A stretch of DNA of 64,000 nt, from NCBI RefSeq assembly GCF_003063645.1, contig NZ_NESJ01000008.1:62001-126000 (forward strand), given 5' to 3'. Source of the DNA: Limnohabitans sp. 2KL-51. GTDB taxonomy: Bacteria > Pseudomonadota > Gammaproteobacteria > Burkholderiales > Burkholderiaceae_C. Made by a program: the position numbers and the translations under genes. The notes below the pieces were generated by a model. It saw nothing but the letters and a program-made list of their open reading frames with translations. It was not told the origin of the DNA and did no database searches. Positions 55,337 through 63,887 of this stretch are shown one piece after another; position 1 is the stretch's first letter, and every line of letters starts with the position of its first letter.

Positions 55337-55378
55337 CTCACCCCCCATCCTTGAGCATCTGTGGGATGGGGTGCTTTT
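55337..55378 (+). terminator. Terminator of the aldehyde dehydrogenase gene
   Basis: A stem of CACCCC..CCATCC against GGATGGGGTG with a ~12-base loop, then CTTTT. The pairing needs two bulged bases and the T-run is short, so it is likely but not strong. Confidence 0.6.
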
Positions 55379-55589
55379 AGCGCTCCGCCCGCTTTGTGTC
55401 ACAATCACGACCGTTGTGGCCGCCAGTCGCCGCAACATCAGCACTCCTGCTGGGGCCTGACCCAGGCAACGCTCAAAACAAGCGCCTGCGGTTTTCCATG
55501 CCCACCTTAAGAACTATCGGCCAACACTGGACACTGCCAACAGCAGTTGAATGAGCCGATACCCGCGCCGGACATGGCGCTCTGTAAAA

Positions 55590-57476
55590 ATGAACTTTGA
55601 AGAATTGAATCTGGCTCCGGCCCTCATGCAAGCTGTGCGCGAGCTCGGCTATGACACCCCTACCCCCATCCAAGCCCAAGCCATTCCTGCCGTTCTGGCT
55701 GGACAAGACTTGTTGGCTGGCGCCCAAACCGGCACAGGCAAAACCGCCGCCTTCACCCTGCCCATGCTGCACAAGCTGAGCCTGAGTGAGCCGGGCAAAA
55801 ACCGTTTTGGCGGCAAAGCCATCCGCGCTTTGGTGCTGACACCCACCCGCGAATTGGCCGCCCAGGTCGAAGAGTCGGTGCGTGACTATGGCAAATACCT
55901 GCAACTCGACTCCACCGTGATTTTTGGCGGCGTGGGCATGAACCCGCAAATCAGCAAGATCAAACGCGGCGTGGACATTTTGGTGGCCACACCCGGCCGT
56001 TTGCTCGACCTGCAAGGCCAGGGCTTCCTGGACTTGTCCAGCATCGAAATTCTGGTGCTCGACGAAGCCGACCGCATGTTGGACATGGGCTTCATCCATG
56101 ACGTGAAAAAAGTGCTGGCCTTGGTGCCCAAAGACAAGCAAAGCTTGTTGTTCTCGGCCACCTTCAGCGACGAGATCCGCGAACTGGCGGCCAACTTGCT
56201 CAAGAACCCCCAGAGCATCCAGGTCACGCCCAGCAACACCACGGTGCAGCGCATCTCGCAAGTGATCCACCCCGTGGGACGCAGCAAGAAAAAAGACGTG
56301 CTGCTGCACATCATTCAAAAATACGACTGGAGCCAGGTCCTGGTGTTCACCCGCACCAAATTTGGCGCGAACAATGTGGCCGATTTCCTGACCAAAAATG
56401 GCGTGAAAGCCATGGCCCTGCACGGCAACAAGAGCCAGACTGCCCGCACGCAAGCGCTGGCCGGTTTCAAGAGTGGTGACATCCGCGCTTTGGTGGCCAC
56501 CGACATTGCGGCACGCGGTATTGACATCGAAGACTTGCCACACGTTGTGAACTTTGAAATCCCGAACGTGTCGGAAGACTACGTGCACCGCATTGGCCGC
56601 ACCGGCCGCGCCGGTGCAAGTGGCGAGGCTGTGAGCTTGGTCTGTTTAGATGAAGAAGGCTTCATGATGGACATCGAGCGCTTCACCAAGCAAGAGATTC
56701 CAGTCCAGTTGCTTGAAGGTTTTGGCCCTGACGCGGGCGAAGTGGCCGAGCCCATTGCCATGGGTCGCCAGACCCTGTGGGGCGGCGCAGGCAAGCCGCC
56801 TAGCCGTGATGTGATGGCCGCAGCCGCCAAGGCCGCACGCAGCGACATGATGCAACGCATTCGTGACAACAAAGTGGCCGTTGGCGTTGGCGGTGGCGGT
56901 GGCGGTGGCGGTGGCGGTGGCGGTCAAGGCCCACGTCAAGCACGCGGTGAAGGCGCAGCACGTCCAACGCGCAACGGTCCTCCGCCATCCCGCCGAAATG
57001 GGCCGCAGGGCCCACAAGGCGCCCCGCGCTTTGAAGGTCAGGGCGACGGCCGCCGCGAAGGTGGCAACCGTGAAGGTGGCGGTCGTGGCCAAGAGCAAAG
57101 GGGCGATCCCCGTTTTGACCACCGCGGCGATGGCCAAGGCCGTCCCGCACCGCGCGGTCCTCGGCCCGAAGGTCGTGGTCCAGGTCGCAGCCCTCAGGGC
57201 GGCAATGGCGGTGGCGAATACGCCGGTGGTGAGGACCGGCGACGCGACGATGGCGACGAGTTGCCTCGCCACATCGATCCATTGAAAACCACGCAATTTG
57301 CGCGTCTGGACTTGCCTAACCGCAAGCCCGTTCGCACCAGCGGCCAACCCGACCCGACCCGCACCAGCATCGACAGCTTGGCCAGCGGCGGTCGCCGCCA
57401 TGGTGGTGGTGGTGGTGGCTACGGTGGTGGCAATCGAGGTGGCAATGGCGGCGGTGGCCGTGGCTTCGGACGCTGA
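55590..57476 (+). CDS. DEAD-box RNA helicase, RhlE-like, with Gly/Arg-rich tail
   Basis: A 628-residue helicase. Residues 1-390 hold the motor: Q motif (TPTPIQAQ), [29 protein letters not shown] and [10 protein letters not shown]. The remaining ~200 residues form a low-complexity tail rich in Gly, Arg and Pro, including a run of 11-12 glycines encoded by a six-copy hexanucleotide repeat. Such tails bind RNA and favour condensate-like assemblies. The enzyme remodels rRNA and mRNA, often in the cold. ATG 55590 was chosen by family start. The ~210-base leader between the terminator and the start may be a regulated untranslated region. Confidence 0.93.
   Translation: MNFEELNLAPALMQAVRELGYDTPTPIQAQAIPAVLAGQDLLAGAQTGTGKTAAFTLPMLHKLSLSEPGKNRFGGKAIRALVLTPTRELAAQVEESVRDYGKYLQLDSTVIFGGVGMNPQISKIKRGVDILVATPGRLLDLQGQGFLDLSSIEILVLDEADRMLDMGFIHDVKKVLALVPKDKQSLLFSATFSDEIRELAANLLKNPQSIQVTPSNTTVQRISQVIHPVGRSKKKDVLLHIIQKYDWSQVLVFTRTKFGANNVADFLTKNGVKAMALHGNKSQTARTQALAGFKSGDIRALVATDIAARGIDIEDLPHVVNFEIPNVSEDYVHRIGRTGRAGASGEAVSLVCLDEEGFMMDIERFTKQEIPVQLLEGFGPDAGEVAEPIAMGRQTLWGGAGKPPSRDVMAAAAKAARSDMMQRIRDNKVAVGVGGGGGGGGGGGGQGPRQARGEGAARPTRNGPPPSRRNGPQGPQGAPRFEGQGDGRREGGNREGGGRGQEQRGDPRFDHRGDGQGRPAPRGPRPEGRGPGRSPQGGNGGGEYAGGEDRRRDDGDELPRHIDPLKTTQFARLDLPNRKPVRTSGQPDPTRTSIDSLASGGRRHGGGGGGYGGGNRGGNGGGGRGFGR
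56889..56924 (+). repeat. (GGCGGT)6 tandem repeat in the helicase tail
   Basis: Six perfect copies of a hexanucleotide, in frame, coding for the poly-glycine part of the helicase tail. Such repeats change length by slippage, here without a frameshift since each unit is two codons. Confidence 0.9.
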
Positions 57477-57497
57477 CACACACTGACACCTGAATTG

Positions 57498-57527
57498 AAA
57501 GAGCCCGCACATGCGGGCTCTTTTTTT
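57498..57527 (+). terminator. Rho-independent terminator of the helicase gene
   Basis: An eleven-base-pair stem built on AGAGCCCGC/GCGGGCTCT with a four-base loop ACAT, followed by seven T. It lies 21 bases after the helicase stop and just before the end of the convergent cupin gene. Confidence 0.93.
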
Positions 57528-57540
57528 GTCTGCGTGGAAC

Positions 57541-57930
57541 TCAATCCCGCACAAACAAGGTCACCAAGGGATCGGGCCCGACCTGACGGCTCCAATGCCC
57601 GTGTACCGCGGCATCAAACGTGGCCCCCTCGGGCAAGGTGTCAGCCGAGTAGAAAAACTCGCCCGGGCCAAAAATACGCGAGCTGCCGTCTTGCAAATAG
57701 ATCTCCATCTGCCCCCTCAACACAAATAACCACTGCGGGTTGCCAGTGCAATGGAAGCTGCTGCGGAAACCCACCGGGCTCTGGCGCAACTGGCACCCTG
57801 TTGCGGCCAGCACGGCCGACAGCTGGCTTTGGGGCGTTCCTTCGGACAAGGGCACCCACTCGTCGCGAAAGCGGGCGCGACCATCGGTATCGGTGAACAA
57901 TATGACTTTTTTCAGCTCTGTCATGGCCAT
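57541..57930 (-). CDS. Cupin-domain protein
   Basis: A 129-residue small beta-barrel protein. The pattern FHCTGNPQWLFVLRGQMEIYLQDGSSRIFGPGEFFY fits a single cupin. The first metal motif is only partly kept (one His), so metal binding is uncertain. It probably binds a small ligand, or is a sugar-acid isomerase-like or regulatory protein. It is divergent from a 2-hydroxyacid dehydrogenase gene in a sugar-acid locus. The start is 57930 or two codons later at 57924. Confidence 0.75.
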   Translation of the reverse strand: MAMTELKKVILFTDTDGRARFRDEWVPLSEGTPQSQLSAVLAATGCQLRQSPVGFRSSFHCTGNPQWLFVLRGQMEIYLQDGSSRIFGPGEFFYSADTLPEGATFDAAVHGHWSRQVGPDPLVTLFVRD

Positions 57931-58072
57931 GTTTCTCGTGAAATAGAACAGGGTGTCATTGTCGCTGACCGGTCATCTGCTCAAGCCAGAGAGCGACTTT
58001 GCTTCGCGTGCATCTGGCATAGTAGAACGCAGCTCACGACCCACCATCACAGCAAAAACAAGACGAGAACAC

Positions 58073-59065
58073 ATGAACACAACACCTTTGAAGATTGTTT
58101 TCCACGGCCAAAACGCCGCCAATTTCCGCCAAGGTTTTGAGGCGCTCATTGGCCCTGAACACCAGATCCTCGACTTGAGCGATGCACTCGACCTCGCTGG
58201 CGAGTGCGCGCATTACGAAAGCGCCGACGTTGTTATCGGCATCAAGCTGAACGACAGAATGCCAGCGCCGCTCAAAGGCCGGCTGTTCCATGCGCCAGCA
58301 GCGGGCACCGACGCCATCAACACCGCCTTGCTGCCCGCGCAGTGCAGCTTGGCCAATTGCCATGGCCACGAAAACGCTATCGCCGAATACGTGATCGCAG
58401 CCCTGCTCACGCGCCATGTGCCCCTGGCCCGTGCCGACCAGGACCTGCGCCAACAACACTGGACCTATTGGGCTGGCCGCCCCACCGCTTTGCGAACCGA
58501 GCTGGGCTCGCAAACGATTGGCCTGCTGGGTTTCGGTCACATTGCGCAGACTGTGGCGTTGCGTGCCAAAGCCTTCGGCATGCGGGTGTATGTGGCCAAC
58601 CGCAGCCCCATTGAGCACGCCACCGTGGACCAAAGCTGGACGCTCGACGGCCTGCACGACTTCATGGGCTCGGCCGACACCGTTGTGGTGAGCCTGCCGC
58701 TGACCGAAAACACGCAAGGATTGGTGGATGCAGGTGCCATCGCCTGCATGAAATCCGATGCGGTGCTGATGAACGTGGGGCGTGGCCCGGTGATCGAAGA
58801 AAAAGCGCTTTACGACGCACTGAAGGCGCGTAAGATTGGCGGCGCTGTGATCGACACTTGGTACCAGTACCCCACGCCAACTCAGTCTCATTGCTCACCT
58901 TCGAAATACGACTTTTCGGCGTTGGACAACGTGCTGATGACGCCCCACATGTCAGGCTGGACCGCAGGCACCGTGAAACGCCGCCAAGAAACACTTGCCG
59001 AGAACATCGGCCGCCTGAGCCGCGGCGAAGCATTGATCAACGTGCTGCGCGGGCCGTTGACCTGA
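58073..59065 (+). CDS. D-2-hydroxyacid dehydrogenase family protein
   Basis: A 330-residue NAD-dependent enzyme. The Rossmann motif GLLGFGHIA (residues 150-158) has Ala in place of the third Gly. The catalytic Arg lies in NVGRGPV, the Glu/Asp position falls in the VIDTWYQYP region, and the His lies in TPHMSGWT. The unusual YQYPTPTQ stretch is seen in phosphonate/phosphite-dehydrogenase-like and uncharacterised members. It probably reduces a 2-keto acid. ATG 58073 was chosen because GACGAGA lies upstream; earlier in-frame starts overlap the region opposite the cupin gene. Confidence 0.85.
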   Translation: MNTTPLKIVFHGQNAANFRQGFEALIGPEHQILDLSDALDLAGECAHYESADVVIGIKLNDRMPAPLKGRLFHAPAAGTDAINTALLPAQCSLANCHGHENAIAEYVIAALLTRHVPLARADQDLRQQHWTYWAGRPTALRTELGSQTIGLLGFGHIAQTVALRAKAFGMRVYVANRSPIEHATVDQSWTLDGLHDFMGSADTVVVSLPLTENTQGLVDAGAIACMKSDAVLMNVGRGPVIEEKALYDALKARKIGGAVIDTWYQYPTPTQSHCSPSKYDFSALDNVLMTPHMSGWTAGTVKRRQETLAENIGRLSRGEALINVLRGPLT

Positions 59066-59072
59066 ACCCATC

Positions 59073-59145
59073 TAGGAGCGGCGCCCTGACCGCGATGAGG
59101 CGTCTTGATGCCACAAGCCATCGCCCCGAAGTCGGGGCTCCCTCA
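59073..59145. repeat. Diverged REP-like inverted element
   Basis: The left part TAGGAGCGGCGCCCTGACCGCGATG and the inverted right part CATCGCCCCGAAGTCGGGGCTCC share head and tail words (GGAGC...GCGATG) with the five REPIN-like copies, but the inner stems differ in sequence from them and from each other. It may be a second REP subfamily. It separates the dehydrogenase from the convergent LacI gene. Confidence 0.5.
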
Positions 59146-59164
59146 AGCCAAGCCAAAAACCATT

Positions 59165-60220
59165 TCAGGTGCTTTGACGCTGGACGATTTCAAAGCCCAG
59201 GTCCAGCTGCGGACAGCTTGGCGCCTCACCACGCATCAAGCACAACAGCATCTCTGCAGCGGCTTGCCCGATTGGCGCGCGCGGTGTACGCACGGTGGTC
59301 AACGGCGGCAGCATCTGATCGCTGCCCGTCAAATCGTTGAAGCCGGCAATGGCCACTTGCGAAGGCACCGAGACGCCCAGGCGCAAAGCTGCCATCAGCG
59401 CCCCTTGCGCCAAATCGTCGTTGCAAAAAAAGATGGCATCGACGGCGGGGCGTTGCTGCATGATCTGCTCGAACATCACCCCGCCCAAAGCCAACGATGA
59501 GGGCGCAGGGTTCAAAAACTCGAGCGTCGGCTCATACACCCCAGCCTCTTGCAAGGCCGTGCGCCAACCGTACAGCCGTTGCATCACACGCGGGTCAAGC
59601 TGCGCGGCGGCAAAGGCAACGCGCTTGCGCCCTGTCCGCAACAGGTTTCTCGTCATGGCAGCACCTGCTTCGGTCTGACGAAAGCCCACGCAATACGGTG
59701 CATCGGCCTCGGGTAAAGCAGGCAAGTCCATCAGGTGCACACATGGTACTTGACTGCTTTTCATGAGTTTGCGGGTGGTCGGGTTGTGATCGAGCCCAGT
59801 GACCAACAGGCCTGCCGGGCGGTGCAGGAGTTGTTCGCGCAGCAATTGCTCTTCTTCACTGGCGTCGTAATGCGTCACGCCCATAAGTGTTTGGTAACCA
59901 GCGGCGCGAAGGGTTTTCTGAGCGGCATCGAGCAAGTCCACAAACAAGGCGTTGGAAAAGAGAGGAATCAGGATGGCCACATGGTTGCTGCGCTGCGAGG
60001 CGAGCGCCCGCGCAGCCGGGTCGGGCACGTAGCCCAGCTTGTCGGAGACCGCTTTCACCCGCTCGATCAAGGCCGGGTCCACCGCCCTTTCGCCACGCAG
60101 TGCCCGGGAGACGGTGCTGGAGCTCACACCCGCGGCTCGCGCCACATCGCTGAGCGTGATGCGACCTGTGGCGCGGTGACTCTTGGGAGGCTTGGGCAGT
60201 GAATCTGAATTGTTGGGCAA
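59165..60220 (-). CDS. LacI-family transcriptional regulator (gluconate-type, GntR-like)
   Basis: A 351-residue LacI-type regulator. The helix-turn-helix is ITLSDVARAAGVSSSTVSRAL near residues 21-41, the hinge helix follows (ALASQRSNHVAILIP), and then a periplasmic-binding-protein-like sensor domain. The nearest type is the GntR gluconate repressor group. There is no ATG before the HTH; TTG 60220 is the likely start, right after an in-frame stop. Two palindromes with the AGCGCT core lie in the divergent region to the dehydrogenase-gntK-TRAP operon, so it probably represses that operon and itself until a sugar acid is present. Confidence 0.9.
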   Translation of the reverse strand: MPNNSDSLPKPPKSHRATGRITLSDVARAAGVSSSTVSRALRGERAVDPALIERVKAVSDKLGYVPDPAARALASQRSNHVAILIPLFSNALFVDLLDAAQKTLRAAGYQTLMGVTHYDASEEEQLLREQLLHRPAGLLVTGLDHNPTTRKLMKSSQVPCVHLMDLPALPEADAPYCVGFRQTEAGAAMTRNLLRTGRKRVAFAAAQLDPRVMQRLYGWRTALQEAGVYEPTLEFLNPAPSSLALGGVMFEQIMQQRPAVDAIFFCNDDLAQGALMAALRLGVSVPSQVAIAGFNDLTGSDQMLPPLTTVRTPRAPIGQAAAEMLLCLMRGEAPSCPQLDLGFEIVQRQST

Positions 60221-60258
60221 GGGTTAGTCCGGAGAAAAATTCGGTGCTGAACTGTATA

Positions 60259-60272
60259 GGATAGCGCTATCC
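60259..60272. promoter_or_regulatory. LacI-type operator 1
   Basis: A perfect 14-bp palindrome, GGATAGC/GCTATCC, with the central GC step and AGCGCT core typical of LacI/GntR operators. It lies 39 bases upstream of the regulator start, so it fits autoregulation. Confidence 0.8.
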
Positions 60273-60366
60273 CAAAGTTTGAGGGAAATTACTGATCTTT
60301 TCTTGAATCATCTTGATTTAACTTGAGAATTCAGAAATTTTTACACTCGCTTTTTTTTAAATTTTC

Positions 60367-60382
60367 TGGACAGCGCTGTCCA
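60367..60382. promoter_or_regulatory. LacI-type operator 2
   Basis: A perfect 16-bp palindrome, TGGACAGC/GCTGTCCA, 27 bases before the GTG start of the dehydrogenase gene. Its centre lies 109 bp from that of operator 1, near ten helical turns, which would allow looping. Confidence 0.82.
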
Positions 60383-60408
60383 TAATCTGTTTCCGACTGG
60401 AGTGTGAC

Positions 60409-61365
60409 GTGTCCAAATCCGAAGTGCTGGCTGTGGCCAAACTCCCTCCCTTTTATCAAAAGGCACTGGAATCGGTCTACACCGTCCACGACCGCACCCA
60501 CATGACCGACCCAGCAGCTTTCGCCGCCTTGGCTCCGCGCATCGTGGGCGTGGCCGGCACGGGCGAAGCCAGTGTGCCGCGCAGTTTGCTGTCGCAGTTG
60601 CCCAACGCCAAAGTGGTGGCGGTTTTTGGCGTGGGCTACGACGGGGTGGATGTGCAAGCAGCCATCGAACACGGCATTCCTGTGACCCACACGCCTGACG
60701 TGCTCACTGACGATGTGGCCGATCTGGCCATGGGCCTGGTGCTGTCGGCAGGCCGTGCCATCCCGCAAGCAGACCAGTTTGTGCGCGCAGGCCGGTGGCC
60801 AAATGGTCCCATGGCACTTAGCCGTAAGGTGTCTGGCGCGCGCATTGGCATTGTTGGATTGGGCCGCATTGGAAAAGCCATCGCGCAGCGGGCGAAGGCT
60901 TTCGGCATGTCAATTGCCTACACCGCTCGCAGCGAAAAGCACGAATCGGGCTTCAAGTTCTTCCCAACGGCTGCAGAGCTGGCCGCCAACGTGGATTTCC
61001 TAGTGGCCATCACACCTGGCGGCGCAGGTACAAAGCACCTGATCAACGCGGATGTGCTCAAGGCGCTGGGCCCACGTGGCTTTTTGGTCAACGTAGCGCG
61101 TGGCAGTGTGGTCGATGAAGAGGCCCTGATAGAAGCCCTTCAGAACGGCACCATCGCGGGCGCAGGCCTGGACGTTTTCGCCAACGAACCGAATGTGCCC
61201 GAGGTGCTCTGGACCATGAACAACGTGGTGCTGACCCCCCACATGGCCAGCGCCACCAGCGAAACCCGACAAGCCATGGCCGATCTGGCTTTTGCCAACA
61301 TGCAGGCCGGTATTTCTGGCCTGCCCTTGCTCACGCCTGTGCCCGAGTGCTTCGGCCTGGTGTAG
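60409..61365 (+). CDS. 2-hydroxyacid dehydrogenase (2-ketogluconate reductase/GhrB-like)
   Basis: A 318-residue D-isomer-specific 2-hydroxyacid dehydrogenase. The NAD(P) motif is GLGRIG at residues 150-155, followed by the arginine of AYTARSEK (favouring NADPH). The catalytic Arg is in NVARGSVVDE, Glu in LDVFANEPNVP and His in TPHMASAT. With GntK next to it, reduction of 2-ketogluconate to gluconate is the most likely role; glyoxylate/hydroxypyruvate reduction is the alternative. The start is GTG 60409, with GGAG at good spacing and an operator palindrome just upstream. Confidence 0.88.
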   Translation: MSKSEVLAVAKLPPFYQKALESVYTVHDRTHMTDPAAFAALAPRIVGVAGTGEASVPRSLLSQLPNAKVVAVFGVGYDGVDVQAAIEHGIPVTHTPDVLTDDVADLAMGLVLSAGRAIPQADQFVRAGRWPNGPMALSRKVSGARIGIVGLGRIGKAIAQRAKAFGMSIAYTARSEKHESGFKFFPTAAELAANVDFLVAITPGGAGTKHLINADVLKALGPRGFLVNVARGSVVDEEALIEALQNGTIAGAGLDVFANEPNVPEVLWTMNNVVLTPHMASATSETRQAMADLAFANMQAGISGLPLLTPVPECFGLV

Positions 61366-61384
61366 TGAGCGAAGGCCCGAAACC

Positions 61385-61921
61385 ATGAGCATGACCCCTT
61401 TGCGCCTGATCGTCATGGGGGTGTCCGGTTGTGGGAAGTCGACCATGGCTGGCGCCTTGAGCGAGCGCTTGGGCCTCGACATGGTTGACGGCGACGACCT
61501 GCACTTGCCCGAGAGTGTGGCCAAGATGCGCTCAGGCGTTGCCTTGCAAGACGCCGATCGTTGGCCCTGGCTGGACCGCATTGGTGCGTATCTGTCGCAA
61601 GACCCTGAGCAAGGCCAAGCCCAAGGACGCGTGGTGGCGTGCTCAGCACTCAGGCGGATCTACCGCGACCGCATCCGCGAACAAGCGGGCGATGTGTGTT
61701 TTGTATTCCTCGATGGTGACTTCGAATTGATTCAAAAACGCATGCAGCAGCGTGTGGGCCATTACATGCAACCCGGCTTGCTTGACAGCCAGTTCCGCAC
61801 CCTCGAAAAACCTCAAGCCGATGAAACCGACGTCATCCGCCTGACTATCACCGAGCCCGTTCAGAACATGGTGCTGCAAGCGATTCAGGCGTTGCACGAT
61901 CACCGACACCCTGCACTATGA
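61385..61921 (+). CDS. gntK: Gluconokinase
   Basis: A 178-residue shikimate-kinase-like gluconokinase. The P-loop is MGVSGCGKST at residues 11-20, the substrate region DGDDLHLPESVAKMRSG is diagnostic, and the late LLDSQFRTLEKP motif agrees. It phosphorylates D-gluconate to 6-phosphogluconate, feeding the Entner-Doudoroff or pentose phosphate route. ATG 61385 is 19 bases after the dehydrogenase stop, with GAAGG in front. It is the key enzyme that identifies this locus as gluconate-type. Confidence 0.95.
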   Translation: MSMTPLRLIVMGVSGCGKSTMAGALSERLGLDMVDGDDLHLPESVAKMRSGVALQDADRWPWLDRIGAYLSQDPEQGQAQGRVVACSALRRIYRDRIREQAGDVCFVFLDGDFELIQKRMQQRVGHYMQPGLLDSQFRTLEKPQADETDVIRLTITEPVQNMVLQAIQALHDHRHPAL

Positions 61922-61943
61922 TTTTTTTAAAGAAAGTTTCCTC

Positions 61944-62282
61944 ATGTTCATTCGCTGTGCATTCTTTCAGGGCCAAGTCAAACCCGGTATGGAGGAGGCG
62001 TTCAACCGCTACATCCGCGAAAACCTCGTCCCACTTTGGACCCGCTTTCCTGGTGCACAAGAAGTACGCGTTCTTCGCCAGGTTGAAAGTGACGTGGCCG
62101 ATCCGCACTTTGGAATGGTGCTATCGGTACGCTATCCCAGTCGTGAGTCCATCGAGATTGCTTTGGCCTCTGAGGTGCGCATGAAAAGCAAAGAAGTGTC
62201 CAAGGACATGATCGCTATGTTCGATGGCACTGTGTTTCACACCGTCTTCAGCGCCGACGAATACGCGCTGCCCACCGATTGA
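61944..62282 (+). CDS. Small dimeric alpha/beta-barrel protein (ABM/EthD/mutarotase-like)
   Basis: A 112-residue cytoplasmic protein. The FFQGQVKPGMEEAFNRYIRENLVPLW start and the central VLSVRYPSRESIEIALASE segment fit the ferredoxin-like dimeric alpha/beta barrel group that includes antibiotic biosynthesis monooxygenases, EthD and the rhamnose mutarotase RhaM. Between gntK and a TRAP receptor, a sugar-acid mutarotase or lactone-handling role is attractive but unproven. It starts 22 bases after gntK. Confidence 0.65.
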   Translation: MFIRCAFFQGQVKPGMEEAFNRYIRENLVPLWTRFPGAQEVRVLRQVESDVADPHFGMVLSVRYPSRESIEIALASEVRMKSKEVSKDMIAMFDGTVFHTVFSADEYALPTD

Positions 62283-62317
62283 TTTTTTTGACCGCTTTTT
62301 AACCTGGAGACAAAACC

Positions 62318-63292
62318 ATGAAACTTTCCCGCATCCTTCTCGCCTGCCTCGTGGCTGCTGCTGGCACCAGCGCCTTCGCAGCCAAATTCAACCTGAAAAT
62401 GGGACACGCCGTCAACGCCACCGACGGCCAGCACGCCGCCGCCCTGAAATTAGCCGAATTGGTCAAACAACGTACCAATGGCGACGTGGAAATCACCGTG
62501 TTCCCAGCCAACCAGTTGGGCAACGACGCGGCCATGATCAACGGCACACGCGGCGGCACGATCGACATCGTCTCCAGCGGTGCATCCAACTTCAACGGGA
62601 TCGTGCCCAACACCGCCGCGATGGAACTGCCATTTGTGTTCCGCAGCGCGCAACACGCCTACAACGTGCTCGACGGTGCAGTGGGCACGGGCGTGCTCAA
62701 CGAATTGTCCCCGCACGGATTGAAGGGCCTGGCCTACTGGGAAAACGGCTGGCGCGCCTTCACCAACAACAAGCGCCCGGTCAACAAGCCCGATGACTTG
62801 AAGGGCTTGAAGATCCGTTCGACACCCAACCCGTACCACATCCAGGCCTTCAAGCTGCTGGGCATGAACCCATCGCCCATGCCAATTGCCGAGTTGTACA
62901 CCGCGCTGGAAACCGGCACGTTTGACGCGCAAGAGCACCCGATCAACGTGACCTGGTCGTCCAAGTTTTACGAAGTGCAAAAGCACCTGACGGTGAGCAA
63001 CCACGTCTACTCGCCACTGGTCGTGGCCATGAACAAGGTCAAGTTCGACAGCCTGCCGGCCAATTACCAAAAAGTGATGGTGGATGCTGCACGCGAAGCC
63101 GCCACTTACCAACGCAACTTGAATGCGTCCAACGCGGGCAAGGTGGTGGCCGACCTGAAGAAGTCAGGCATGCAAGTGATCGAGAAGGTGGACATGGCCC
63201 CATTCCAAAAAATTGTGTCGGCCGAAATCGCCAAGACCTTTGGTGAAAAAAACGGCCCAGCTTTGCTCAAGGCCATCGAAGACACCAAGTGA
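62318..63292 (+). CDS. dctP: TRAP transporter solute-binding protein DctP
   Basis: A 324-residue periplasmic receptor with a clean signal peptide cut after SAFA. The substrate-binding region is DLKGLKIRSTPNPYHIQAFKLLGMNPSPMPIAELYTALETGTFDAQEHP, with the conserved arginine. This last QEHP pattern belongs to DctP proteins for sugar acids and uronates. It lies in the gntK operon, so gluconate, 2-ketogluconate or a similar acid is the probable ligand. A CTGGAGA ribosome site precedes the ATG. A strong hairpin with a T-run follows before dctQ. Confidence 0.93.
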   Translation: MKLSRILLACLVAAAGTSAFAAKFNLKMGHAVNATDGQHAAALKLAELVKQRTNGDVEITVFPANQLGNDAAMINGTRGGTIDIVSSGASNFNGIVPNTAAMELPFVFRSAQHAYNVLDGAVGTGVLNELSPHGLKGLAYWENGWRAFTNNKRPVNKPDDLKGLKIRSTPNPYHIQAFKLLGMNPSPMPIAELYTALETGTFDAQEHPINVTWSSKFYEVQKHLTVSNHVYSPLVVAMNKVKFDSLPANYQKVMVDAAREAATYQRNLNASNAGKVVADLKKSGMQVIEKVDMAPFQKIVSAEIAKTFGEKNGPALLKAIEDTK

Positions 63293-63310
63293 TGGTTTGA
63301 GTGAGATCAC

Positions 63311-63336
63311 GCCCCCTCCTAGGAGGGGGCTTTTTT
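63311..63336 (+). terminator. Intra-operon terminator between dctP and dctQ
   Basis: A perfect palindrome, GCCCCCTCCT/AGGAGGGGGC, followed by six T, starting 18 bases after the dctP stop and ending 12 bases before the dctQ start. Partial read-through would yield more receptor than permease. Confidence 0.85.
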
Positions 63337-63347
63337 GCGAATGACGA

Positions 63348-63887
63348 ATGAAAAAAATCAACGACCTTTTCTTCAAGCTGGCTGAGATCACACTGGTCAT
63401 CATGTTGTCGGCCATGGTGATCATGGTGTTTGGCAATGTGGTGCTGCGCTACGGCTTCAACGACGGCATCATCAGTTCTGAAGAGTTGTCGCGGTTTTTG
63501 TTCATCTGGATCACGTTTTTAGGGGCCATCGTCACCATGCGTGACAACGGTCATTTGGGCTTGGATTCTGTGGTTCGAAAGCTCAGTTTGCAAGGCAAAA
63601 AAATGGCTTTTGGTATCTCCAATGTGCTGATGCTGGGCTGCTGTGTGCTGATGTTTTACGGCACCCTCAAACAACACGGCATCAATGCCACTACGCGTTC
63701 AGCGGTCACCGAAATTCCCATGAGCTGGGTTTATGGCGTGGGCTATATCACCAGCTTGGCCATGGGCCTCATGATCATCGGCAATTTGGTGAAGTTGGCC
63801 AAAGGCAACTTCAATGAATCCGACTTGATTCAGGTCCAGGACTCCGAAGAAGTCGTGACAGCGCACACGCAAGGGGCACCCAAATGA
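63348..63887 (+). CDS. dctQ: TRAP transporter small permease DctQ
   Basis: A 179-residue membrane protein with four hydrophobic segments. The VFGNVVLRYGFNDGIISSEELSRFLFIWITFLGA part after the first helix is the family hallmark, and MRDNGHLGLD follows. The C-terminus is acidic and cytoplasmic. Its stop overlaps the dctM start as ATGA. Transcription must pass the hairpin behind dctP. Confidence 0.93.
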   Translation: MKKINDLFFKLAEITLVIMLSAMVIMVFGNVVLRYGFNDGIISSEELSRFLFIWITFLGAIVTMRDNGHLGLDSVVRKLSLQGKKMAFGISNVLMLGCCVLMFYGTLKQHGINATTRSAVTEIPMSWVYGVGYITSLAMGLMIIGNLVKLAKGNFNESDLIQVQDSEEVVTAHTQGAPK

